From Alphaproteobacteria bacterium (lineage in GTDB: Bacteria > Pseudomonadota > Alphaproteobacteria > Micropepsales > Micropepsaceae): 64,000 nt of DNA. Positions 57,396 through 64,000 of this stretch are shown here, piece after piece; positions within the stretch are counted from its first letter, which is position 1; each line of letters begins with the position of its first letter. The position numbers and the translations under genes were made by a program. A model generated the notes under the pieces. That model saw only the letters and a program-made list of their open reading frames with translations, searched no databases and was not told the origin of the DNA. The stretch covers positions 62,001 to 126,000 of the forward strand of contig JACKLF010000004.1 in assembly GCA_024236055.1 (NCBI GenBank), in the 5' to 3' direction.

Positions 57396-58169
57396 CTAAT
57401 AGGTTACGGCAAGCCCGACGGTGAAGCGCTGATAGGCACGCCCGTCCATGCCCGCGGCATAGACCTGGTAAGCCATGACCGACTCAAGCCCGTCGGCCAG
57501 CTCATACTGCGCCGACACGCCCGGGCGCAGGATGTTGCTGAGTTCCCCGCCGTCGCGCGGCGCGCGATAGGCGCTGAACAGCATGCTGCGGCGATAGGTG
57601 ACTTCGGCCGCCAGCCGCAGCCGCTCGCTCACCGGGGCGCTGACCTGGAAATGGGTGCGGATCTGTGCGCTGCCGCCATCCAGAAACACCCGCGAGCCGA
57701 TGTCGATGCCGACATGCAGGCCCGCCAGCCCCGGATCGAAACCGAAGAACCAGGTCGGCTCCACCGCCCACTGGCCGCTGCCCAGCGACGGCGTCAGCTT
57801 GTCGGCGCCGCCGGGTATCACCACGGCAAAACGCGCGGCATTCGAAACCCCGTCCCAGCGCCCGAAGGAATGACGGATGCCGATCTTCTGGTCCTCCAGC
57901 CCGCTGCTGGAGGCCGACACGCCGCTGCGCCTGTCGGACCGATAGGCCGAGGACCAGCGCAGGTCGTAATCGGCCAGGATGCCGTCCCACAGCGTCTGCT
58001 GGCCGGCCAGGCGAAGCTGGGTCTTGTGCACCGATGCGCCGGGGGTGGTGTCCGACGAAAAGCGGTTGGCGGGAAAGACGCTGTCGGCGGTGTAATAGCG
58101 CGCCGTCGCCTCGATCTCGTCGGCATGCGCGTGCGCCGTCAGTCCGGACAAAAAGGCCAGGGCCGTCAT
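57396..58169 (-). CDS. Beta-barrel-like exported protein, unknown function
   Basis: 257 residues from ATG 58169, with signal-like LAFLSGLTAHAHA. The body alternates hydrophobic and polar residues in strands separated by turns (RWSSAYRSDRRSG, HVGIDIGSRVFLDGG, RLRLAAEVTYRRSMLF) and ends RFTVGLAVTY with a C-terminal aromatic, as in outer-membrane barrels. The longer frame to 58709 runs antisense through recR and is rejected. A minus-strand TTGACA lies about 50 nt upstream. No family assigned. Confidence 0.6.
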   Translation of the reverse strand: MTALAFLSGLTAHAHADEIEATARYYTADSVFPANRFSSDTTPGASVHKTQLRLAGQQTLWDGILADYDLRWSSAYRSDRRSGVSASSSGLEDQKIGIRHSFGRWDGVSNAARFAVVIPGGADKLTPSLGSGQWAVEPTWFFGFDPGLAGLHVGIDIGSRVFLDGGSAQIRTHFQVSAPVSERLRLAAEVTYRRSMLFSAYRAPRDGGELSNILRPGVSAQYELADGLESVMAYQVYAAGMDGRAYQRFTVGLAVTY

Positions 58170-58318
58170 GGCGCAACGCCAATGGCGCGAATGTCTTCCA
58201 GACCGTGTCAAATGTACAAGTGTCCCGCCAGCGCGAGCATCCTGACTACGACAGGGCGGCGCGCATCGGCAATGCGCGCAATGCCGCGCGCCAAAGCCCG
58301 ACACCGGAAGCCGTTCAA

Positions 58319-58912
58319 TCAGAGCCCCCGGCGCGCCTTGAAGGCCGCCGACAGCGTGCCCTCGTCCAGATAGTCCAGCTCGCCGCCCACCGGCACGCCA
58401 TGGGCCAGGCGCGTGACCTTCAGCCCCTCGCCTTCCAGCAGGTCCATCAGGTAGTGGGCGGTGGTCTGGCCCTCGACCGTGGCGTTCATCGCCAGGATCA
58501 CTTCTTCTATGTCGGCCTTCACCCGTTCCAGCAGCGCCGCCACGTTCAGCCGTTCGGGGGTGACCCCATCCAGCGCCGACAGCGCCCCGCCCAGCACATG
58601 ATAGCGGCCGCGAAACACGCCCGCCCGTTCCAGCGCCCACAGGTCGGCGACATCCTCGACCACGCAAAGCAGGTGCGGATCGCGCCGCCCGTCGGTGCAG
58701 ATGCTGCACGGGGTGACGGTATCCAGGTTGCCGCAGGTTTCGCAGGGCCGGATCGCGGCGGCGGCGTCCTGCATGGCCTGGGCCAGCGGCTCCAGCAGCA
58801 CGTCGCGCTTTTTCAGCAGCACCAGCGCCGCGCGCCGCGCCGAACGCGGGCCCAGCCCCGGCAGCCGGGCCAGCAGCTGGATCAGCCGCTCGATTTCAGA
58901 GCCTGTCGCCAT
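58319..58912 (-). CDS. recR: Recombination protein RecR
   Basis: 197 residues: helix-hairpin-helix start ([19 protein letters not shown]), C4 zinc finger ([16 protein letters not shown]) and TOPRIM domain ([15 protein letters not shown]). Acts with RecF/RecO in gap repair. Its ATG overlaps the dnaX stop by 1 nt; the ybaB gene usually found between dnaX and recR is absent. Confidence 0.95.
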   Translation of the reverse strand: MATGSEIERLIQLLARLPGLGPRSARRAALVLLKKRDVLLEPLAQAMQDAAAAIRPCETCGNLDTVTPCSICTDGRRDPHLLCVVEDVADLWALERAGVFRGRYHVLGGALSALDGVTPERLNVAALLERVKADIEEVILAMNATVEGQTTAHYLMDLLEGEGLKVTRLAHGVPVGGELDYLDEGTLSAAFKARRGL

Positions 58913-60613
58913 CAGCTGTCGGATTCGCCGTCGCCATCGGGCATGGCCGGGGCGATGTCTTCGCTCACCACATCGCGCACCGAGACGATTTCGGCGCCGG
59001 GAAACCGGTCCAGTACCGCGCGCACCATCGGTTCCTGCGCGGCGCTTTCAAAGCGCGCGGTTTTGGCCGCCTGCTTCTGTTCGGCCAGGGTGGGCGCCCC
59101 GCCCTCGCGCGCGATTGACACGCCCCAGCGCACACCCGTCCAGTCCTTCAGCTTCTGGGCCAGGTCGCCGGCCAAGGTGCGCGGCGCACGCGCATGGGGA
59201 CGAAACTCGATCAGCCCCGGCTCCAGCCGCACCAGATGGATGTAGTTCTCCACCGCCACTTTCAGGATCGGTGCGTTGTGCGCGGCGGCCAGCGCGACGA
59301 TGTCCTCCAGCGTGCGCAGGGTCGGCGCGCCTTCGGGCATCGCGGCGGGCTGGGCGGCGCGTGCAGGCGAGGCCGACAGGACCGCGCCCGAAGAAGACGG
59401 GGCCCCGCGCGACGGCGACCCGCCGCCGGATGCGGGTCCGCGCGGCGCCGCATCGGCGCCACGCTCCATAAGGTCCTTCACCAGCTTGTCGGTGGGCGGC
59501 AGTTCGGCGGCATAGGCCAGGCGGATCAGCACCATCTCGCAGGCCAGGATCGGGCGGGTGGCGTCGCGCACCTCGAACAGGCCCTTCATCAGGATCTGCC
59601 AGGCGCGGGTCAGGGCCGGCACCGCCAGCTGGCCGCCAGGGCGGCGGCGCGCAAGGCCTCGCCGAGCCGCCATCAAAAACCCTGCGCCCGGCGCGACCGC
59701 GGCAGGTGAGGAAGTGCACGGTCTCCAGCAGGTCCTGGATCACCGCCAGCGGATCGGCGCCCGCATCGTAAAGAGTCTTCAGGTCGGCCAGCGCCTCGGC
59801 CACCGCGCCGCCCATCAGCTTTTCGAAGATGTCCAGCACCCGGCCGCGATCGGCCAGGCCCAGCATGGCGCGCACGGTCTCGGCGGTAATCGTCCCGCCC
59901 TCGCCATGCGCGATGGCCTGGTCCAGCAGGGAGAGCGAGTCGCGGGCGCTGCCTTCGGCGGCGCGGGCGATCAGGGCCAGCGCGCCTTCCTCGATCTGCA
60001 CACTCTCTTTTTGCGCCAGCGTGGCCAGGTATTGCGCCAGTTCGGCCGATTCGATGCGGCGCAGGTCGAAACGCTGGCAGCGCGAAAGCACCGTCACCGG
60101 AACCTTGCGGATTTCGGTGGTGGCGAAGACGAATTTCACATGCGGCGGCGGCTCTTCCAGCGTCTTGAGCAGGCCGTTGAAGGCCTGCTTGGACAGCATG
60201 TGCACTTCGTCGATGATGTAGACCTTGTAGCGCGCCGCGACGGGGGCATAGCGCACCCCCTCGATGATCTCGCGAATGTCGTCGATGCCGGTGCGGCTGG
60301 CCGCGTCCATCTCCTGCACATCGACATTGCGGCTTTCGCTGATCGACTGGCAGGGCTCGCACACGCCGCAGGGATGTATGGTCGGCTCGGTCCCCTTGCC
60401 GTCCGGGCCGATGCAGTTCAGGGCGCGGGCGATGATGCGCGCCGTGGTGGTCTTGCCCACCCCGCGCACGCCGGTCAGCATGAAGGCATGGGCGATGCGG
60501 CCGGTGGCGAAGGCGTTGGACAGGGTGCGCACCAGCGCCTCCTGCCCGATCAGGCCGGTAAAGTCGGTGGGGCGGTATTTGCGCGCCAGGACGCGATAGG
60601 GAACGGAAGCCAT
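58912..60613 (-). pseudogene. dnaX: DNA polymerase III gamma/tau subunit, frameshifted in this sequence
   Basis: N-terminal half from ATG 60613: YRVLARKYRPTDFTGLIGQE, Walker A GVRGVGKTTTAR, the zinc finger CGVCEPC, EVHMLSKQAFNGLLKTLEEPP and SRCQRFDLRR. After TVHFLT (near 59710) the frame is lost. GEALRAAALA near 59655 is in a second frame, and from LAVPALTRAWQ (near 59615) the family sequence continues in a third frame to the stop at 58912. Net +1 shift, explained by two missing bases or one extra, between about 59620 and 59700. dnaX is essential, so a sequencing error is the simplest reading. The break falls inside domain III, unlike the known programmed tau/gamma sites. Confidence 0.9.
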
Positions 60614-60692
60614 GGCCGGACTATAGCAAGGCCGCCGCCCGGCGCAGGACGCAAAACGGCGCAAATTTGTGGAAATGCCATCTGGGCGGAGA

Positions 60693-60807
60693 GGTGGAAG
60701 CCGGCGACCCCGGAGCGTCGGCGCGAGCCGGAGCGACCAGAAAAGCAAATTCGGTATGGCCTGCGGGTAGCCTGGACGGCGCCCTCGGCGTTCCCGGCCC
60801 AATGACC
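60693..60807 (-). repeat. Degenerate second copy of the SRP RNA 3' half
   Basis: Three segments of the SRP RNA gene recur here in the same order on the minus strand: GGCCGGGAACG (60789-60799 vs 60850-60860), GCCATACCGAATTTG (60746-60760 vs 60830-60844) and GGGTCGCCGGCTTCCACC (60693-60710 vs 60808-60825). They are separated by extra sequence (about 28 and 35 nt) that the intact copy lacks. A leading GGTCA is also repeated. The paired 5' strand is missing, so this copy should not fold as an SRP RNA. Confidence 0.8.
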
Positions 60808-60810
60808 GGT

Positions 60811-60896
60811 GGAAGCCGGCGACCCGCCACAAATTCGGTATGGCTGCTCCGTTCCCGGCCTGACCAGGTTAGCGACAGTGGCGCCCACCGACTTCC
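60811..60896 (-). ncRNA. ffs: Signal recognition particle RNA (small bacterial type)
   Basis: On the minus strand the conserved domain IV is clear: GGTCAGG, stem CCG, GGAA tetraloop (as GGGAAC), CGG, AGCAGCC. The outer helix is formed by GGAAGTCGGTGGGCGCCAC at the 5' end and GTGGCGGGTCGCCGGCTTCC at the 3' end, which pair almost throughout. 86 nt is close to the family size. A TATATC box lies 7 nt before the first G (60903-60908). Location directly before dnaX is typical of alphaproteobacteria. The ends may be off by a few nt. Confidence 0.88.
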
Positions 60897-60902
60897 AAGG
60901 GG

Positions 60903-60908
60903 GATATA
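60903..60908 (-). promoter_or_regulatory. -10 element of the SRP RNA promoter
   Basis: TATATC on the minus strand, 6-7 nt before the predicted first base of the RNA. The -35 region is not close to consensus. Confidence 0.5.
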
Positions 60909-60998
60909 GGGGCCCGGCGCACAAAATGCGAGTCCCGCGCGTCCGGGGTGCGATTTTCGCGCTTCCGCCCTGGTTCCCGCTGCACTACCACGGCAGCC

Positions 60999-61874
60999 AT
61001 GACCCACAATCTCGCCTTTGGCGGCAGCCCCCTGGACCGGGCCAGCGCCCGACGCGCCGATCCGGCCTGGCTGGCGGCACAGCGCGCACAGTGCCTGGCG
61101 CTGCCGCTGTGGCAGGATCGCGTGCTGATGGCTGATGACAAGGCCACCTTCCTGCCCTGGCGCGCGGACTGGGATGTACATCTGACCGTCTTCCTGGGGC
61201 TGGAGGGATCGCAGCCGCTGTTCGCGGTGGACCTTCCGGGCGAACAGGAACCGGTGTTCGATGGCGCGGCCTTTGTGGAAATGCGGCCCGCCGCCGCGAT
61301 CCTGTCCGCGCGCGACTGCGCCATCGCCGGCCAGGCCAAGGCGATGATCGACTGGCATCACCGCCACGGCTTCTGCGCCAATTGCGGGGCTGTGACCAGC
61401 GCCCTGGATGGCGGCTATCGCCGCCATTGCGCGGCCTGCAGCGCCGATCACTTCCCGCGCACCGACCCGGTGGTGATCATGCTGCCGCTTTTGGACGATC
61501 ACTGCCTGCTGGGGCGCAATGCGCGTTTCGCCAATGGCCTGCATTCGGCCTTTGCCGGCTTCATCGAACCGGGCGAGACGGTCGAGGACGCGGTGGCGCG
61601 CGAACTGGAAGAGGAAGCAGGGCTTCGCATCGGCGCGGTGCGCTATCACGCCTCACAGCCCTGGCCGTTTCCCTCCTCGCTGATGATCGGCTGCCATGTC
61701 GACGCGCTGTCGCGCGACTTCACCGTGGACGGCGCGGAGATCGCCGAAGCCCGCTGGATGTCCCGGGCGGAAGCGCGCGCCCGGCTGGCGGGCGAACTGG
61801 ATGACGGCGTGCGCATGCCCAGCCCCATCGCCATCGCCTATCACCTGATCAGGGATTGGGTGGAAGCCCCCTGA
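60999..61874 (+). CDS. nudC: NADH pyrophosphatase (NudC), RNA-decapping Nudix enzyme
   Basis: 291 residues from ATG 60999. N-terminal domain, then a C4 zinc ribbon (FCANCGAV and CAACSADH), then the Nudix box GFIEPGETVEDAVARELEEEAGL and the NudC-specific SQPWPFPSSLM. Hydrolyses NADH and removes NAD caps from RNA. Divergent from ffs; the promoter lies in 60910-60998. Confidence 0.94.
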   Translation: MTHNLAFGGSPLDRASARRADPAWLAAQRAQCLALPLWQDRVLMADDKATFLPWRADWDVHLTVFLGLEGSQPLFAVDLPGEQEPVFDGAAFVEMRPAAAILSARDCAIAGQAKAMIDWHHRHGFCANCGAVTSALDGGYRRHCAACSADHFPRTDPVVIMLPLLDDHCLLGRNARFANGLHSAFAGFIEPGETVEDAVARELEEEAGLRIGAVRYHASQPWPFPSSLMIGCHVDALSRDFTVDGAEIAEARWMSRAEARARLAGELDDGVRMPSPIAIAYHLIRDWVEAP

Positions 61875-61885
61875 CGAAAGTGCAG

Positions 61886-61929
61886 GCCCACCTCCCCTTT
61901 TGCGCGAAGCGCATAAAAGGGGAGGTGGC
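61886..61929. terminator. Long inverted repeat between convergent nudC and pheA
   Basis: Arms GGCCCACCTCCCCTTTTGCGC and GCGCATAAAAGGGGAGGTGGCC pair for about 20 bp around a GAA apex. Inside each arm is a T/A run (TTTT and AAAA), so transcripts from either side can end here. A similar GC-rich hairpin follows at about 61937-61966. Confidence 0.7.
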
Positions 61930-62002
61930 CGTAGCAACGCGCAGGCGCGGCGCGTTGCGCGCCGCGTCAAGCAAAGTTGCGAAGGCCGGAGGGGTTCAAA
62001 AT

Positions 62003-62862
62003 TTAAGGCATGTCTTCGCGGAAAGGGTGCGCGGGATACGCGCCCAGAATATCCAGGTGCGTGGTGTAGAAGCCCAGCTCCTCCAGCGCGCGCGCCACGG
62101 CGGGCTCGTCCGGATGGCCCTGAATATCGGCATAGAAGCGCGTGGCGTTGAACGAACCGCCAAGCTGATAGCTTTCCAGCTTGGTCATGTTCACGCCGTT
62201 GGTGGCAAAGCCGCCCATCGCCTTGTAGAGCGCGGCAGGCACGTTCTTCACCTGGAAGACGAAGCTGGTGACGGTCTTGCCGCCGACCGGCGGCATTTCC
62301 ATCTGCCGCGCCATGATCAGAAAGCGCGTGGCGTTGTGATGCTCGTCCTCCACATCGGGGGCCAATACTTTGAGCCCATAAATCTCGCCCGCCAGCACTG
62401 AGGCGATGGCGGCAGCATGCACGTCGCCCAGTTCGGCGACATGCTTGGCCGACCCGGCCGTGTCGTACCAGTTGTGCACCTTCAGCTTGCGCGTGCGCAT
62501 GATGCCGCGGCACTGGGCCAGCGCCGGGGCCTGGCTGTAGACATCGGTGACGCCGTCCAGCGTGGCGTCCTTCAGCCCCAGAAGCTGGTGATGGATGGGC
62601 AGGAAATGTTCGCCCACGATGTGCAGGCCAGAGTCAGGCAGCAGGTGATGGATGTCGGCGATGCGGCCGATCAGCGAATTTTCCACCGGGATGATGCAAA
62701 GATCGGTTTCGCCGGTCCGCACCGCCTCGATCGCGTCCTCGAAGCTGGGCCGCGGGATCGCCATGGCATGGGGCACCGCCTCGCGCGCCGCCAGGTTGTA
62801 CGCGTAAGCGCCGGGCTCGCCCTGAAGGCGATCCGTTTCGCGTTGTTGATGGCATCGACCAT
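62003..62862 (-). pseudogene. pheA: Prephenate dehydratase, frameshifted in this sequence
   Basis: From ATG 62862 the N-terminus MVDAINNAKRIAF is in one frame. Restoring one C near 62824 (TTCAGGGCGAG to TTCCAGGGCGAG) gives the diagnostic FQGEPGAYAYNLAAREAVPHAMAIP and joins the rest. The remainder is intact to 62003: ENSLIGRIADIHHLL, the catalytic-core NATRFLIMA, and the ACT regulatory domain with TKLESYQLGGSFNATRFYADIQGHPDEP. Makes phenylpyruvate for Phe synthesis with feedback by Phe. The single missing base is more likely a consensus error than gene loss. Confidence 0.9.
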
Positions 62863-62880
62863 GGCGTTTCTATTTTATCT

Positions 62881-63614
62881 TTATTGCAACAGCGACCTGG
62901 CGCGCGCCAGGTCTTCGGGCGTATCCACCGACAAGGGCGGGGCATCGACCCGGGCAATGGCGATCGTCATGCCGGCTTCCAGCGCGCGCAACTGTTCCAG
63001 CTTCTCGCGCAGCTCCAGCGGCGAGGGCGGCAGCAGACGAACCGTTCCAGCGCGGCGCGGCGATGGGCATAAAGCCCCACATGGTGCCACAGCGTGCCTT
63101 CGCCCGCAGGGCGCACCAGGTCGCGCCAGGTGAAATAAAGCGCGCGGCCCCGTTTTTCATCGGCGTCCCAGGCAGCGACCGCCTTGACCACCGCCGGATT
63201 GATGCGATCGGCCTCATTGTCGATGGGCGCGGCCAGGGTGGCGATGTCGGCGCCGCTGTCCTTCAGCACGTCCACCACCAGGCGCAGCTCCGCCGGGTCC
63301 AGCGCCGGCAGGTCGCCCTGCAGGTTCACCACCACATCGTGCTCTGCCTCAGGGTCCAGCGCGGTCAGGGCGGCCCAGATGCGGTCGGAGCCCGAGGGCA
63401 GGTCCGGGTCGGTCAGCACCGCCTGGCCCCCCGCTTTTTCCACAGCCGCGACCACCGCCGGCTCGCCCGCCGCCACCACCACGGGGCCCAGCCCCGCCGC
63501 CTGGGCCCGGGCCCAGACGCGCACGATCATCGGCACCCCGGCGATATCGGCCAAGGGCTTGCCCGGCAGGCGGGTGGAGGCCATGCGGGCGGGAATCAGC
63601 AGAATCGGGTTCAT
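62881..63614 (-). pseudogene. kdsB: CMP-KDO synthetase, frameshifted in this sequence
   Basis: From ATG 63614: LIPARMASTRLPGKPLADI (nucleotide-binding start), VVVNLQGDLPALDP and [18 protein letters not shown] are in frame. At about 63045 one C seems missing (TTCGTCTGCTGCC; TTCGTCTGCCTGCC would continue [21 protein letters not shown]). The end [21 protein letters not shown] is typical of KdsB. Activates KDO for lipopolysaccharide. 18 nt upstream of pheA, same strand. Confidence 0.9.
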
Positions 63615-63936
63615 GGCACGGGCCTGGCGCGGGTTTCACGGATCGGCGCGCCTCTACTAGGCCGGGACGGCGGCCAAGGCCAGAGGACAGGGCCTGGGCG
63701 CAAGGCGGCGGGGAGGCAAATCCGCGCAGCGTTTTGGACCCCTGATTTTCCGCCAAGTCACGGCGGGGCCTGACTTTTATGCGACGCTTCGCCGCAATGA
63801 CGTGCTAGCGGCTGCGGGTAATGTCGCCCCGTATTTTCGCCGGGCCCCAGGGCCCGGCTTTTCGGTGTCGCGCGCCCTTTCCGCCAGTATCGCACTGTCG
63901 GGCGGCGGGCAGCGCAAATGGGGAGCATGGCGGCAG
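63615..63936. other. Divergent intergenic region kdsB / cytochrome c
   Basis: 322 nt without a recognisable gene. It should contain the promoters of both genes. It also contains one strong hairpin (separate entry). The stretch 63770-63838 has no clear coding potential. Confidence 0.5.
63839..63863 (+). terminator. Strong plus-strand intrinsic terminator with no gene upstream
   Basis: 9-bp perfect stem GCCGGGCCC / GGGCCCGGC with a 2-nt apex, followed by TTTTC. No annotated gene is transcribed into it from the left, since kdsB is on the other strand. It could end a small RNA or attenuate a transcript that reads into the cytochrome gene. Confidence 0.65.
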
Positions 63937-64000
63937 ATGGATTCCTTTGAGTGGAACAAGATCATCGGTGCGGTTCTAGGCACGGCGATCTTCATCTTCG
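63937..64000 (+). CDS. Cytochrome c family protein (CycM-type), N-terminal part only
   Basis: Only MDSFEWNKIIGAVLGTAIFIF is visible before the window ends. This start, with a non-cleaved membrane helix, matches small membrane-bound c-type cytochromes that are divergent from kdsB-pheA in many alphaproteobacteria. GGGGAG precedes the ATG by about 11 nt. The heme motif lies outside, so the call rests on the N-terminus and synteny. Confidence 0.7.
   Translation, partial: MDSFEWNKIIGAVLGTAIFIF

Noticed and set aside
57396..58709. Longer form of the beta-barrel protein
   Set aside because: The extension runs through recR in another frame and lacks an RBS.

Overview
The window is GC-rich chromosomal DNA of an alphaproteobacterium. 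The evidence is gene order and gene content: rpmH-rnpA-yidD-yidC-engB-argB, dapD-dapE, def-fmt-truA, an SRP RNA gene just upstream of dnaX-recR, kdsB-pheA divergent from a small cytochrome c gene, and proteins of the alphaproteobacterial DUF2336 and DUF1036 families. The accessory genes (GH3, GH51, sugar-acid catabolism, a PQQ dehydrogenase, a meta-cleavage lower pathway, many exported enzymes) suggest a soil or plant-litter heterotroph. I cannot assign an order or genus. I saw no transposase, integrase, prophage or CRISPR array.

Layout. 0-3.3 kb: the end of an exported beta-propeller protein, a Tat-exported enolase-superfamily dehydratase, and a convergent dgoA-dgoK pair (2-keto-3-deoxygalactonate aldolase and kinase). 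3.4-7.7 kb: a Lys-rich DUF6496 protein, an M3 oligopeptidase lipoprotein, a lytic transglycosylase and a solitary MlaC-like protein. 7.9-11.8 kb: an exported cupin / CHRD / PQQ-cytochrome c dehydrogenase set. 12-14.2 kb: DUF47-Pit phosphate uptake and a Nudix hydrolase. 14.2-22.2 kb: a tightly coupled operon in which two different M81 (MlrC-type) metallopeptidases bracket a complete oligopeptide ABC importer. 22.3-28.4 kb: a membrane protein, a GSA-aminomutase-like aminotransferase, a GH3 glycosidase with a PA14 insert, and a serine hydrolase. 28.5-32.1 kb: a roughly 1,200-residue RTX / beta-helix / FG-GAP protein.

32.3-45.9 kb is core genome: rmuC, def-fmt-truA, murI, dapE, dapD, a pyrimidine 5'-nucleotidase, DUF2336, DUF1036, argB, engB, yidC, yidD, rnpA and rpmH (with a near-consensus promoter). 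46-49 kb: gamma-glutamyltransferase and an uncharacterised lipoprotein. tRNA-Arg(ACG) at 49.3 kb is followed by two 65-bp direct repeats. 49.6-53.3 kb: mhpF-mhpE-iclR-mhpD, the lower part of a meta-cleavage pathway without a ring-cleavage enzyme. 53.5-58.2 kb: a decayed NHL-repeat gene, a second exported beta-propeller protein, a GH51 arabinofuranosidase and a beta-barrel-like protein. 58.3-64 kb: recR, dnaX, SRP RNA (with a degenerate second copy), nudC, pheA, kdsB and the start of a cytochrome c gene.

Reliability note. dnaX, pheA and kdsB are each split by frameshifts, and the pheA and kdsB breaks look like one missing C in a short C run. In genes this important, the last 5 kb should be suspected of consensus errors before biology is invoked.

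How the genes work together. Three themes recur: import and catabolism of plant-derived sugars, sugar acids and aromatics; peptide scavenging through the M81/ABC operon, the M3 peptidase and GGT; and a high density of exported (Sec, Tat, lipoprotein, type I) proteins in the accessory half.
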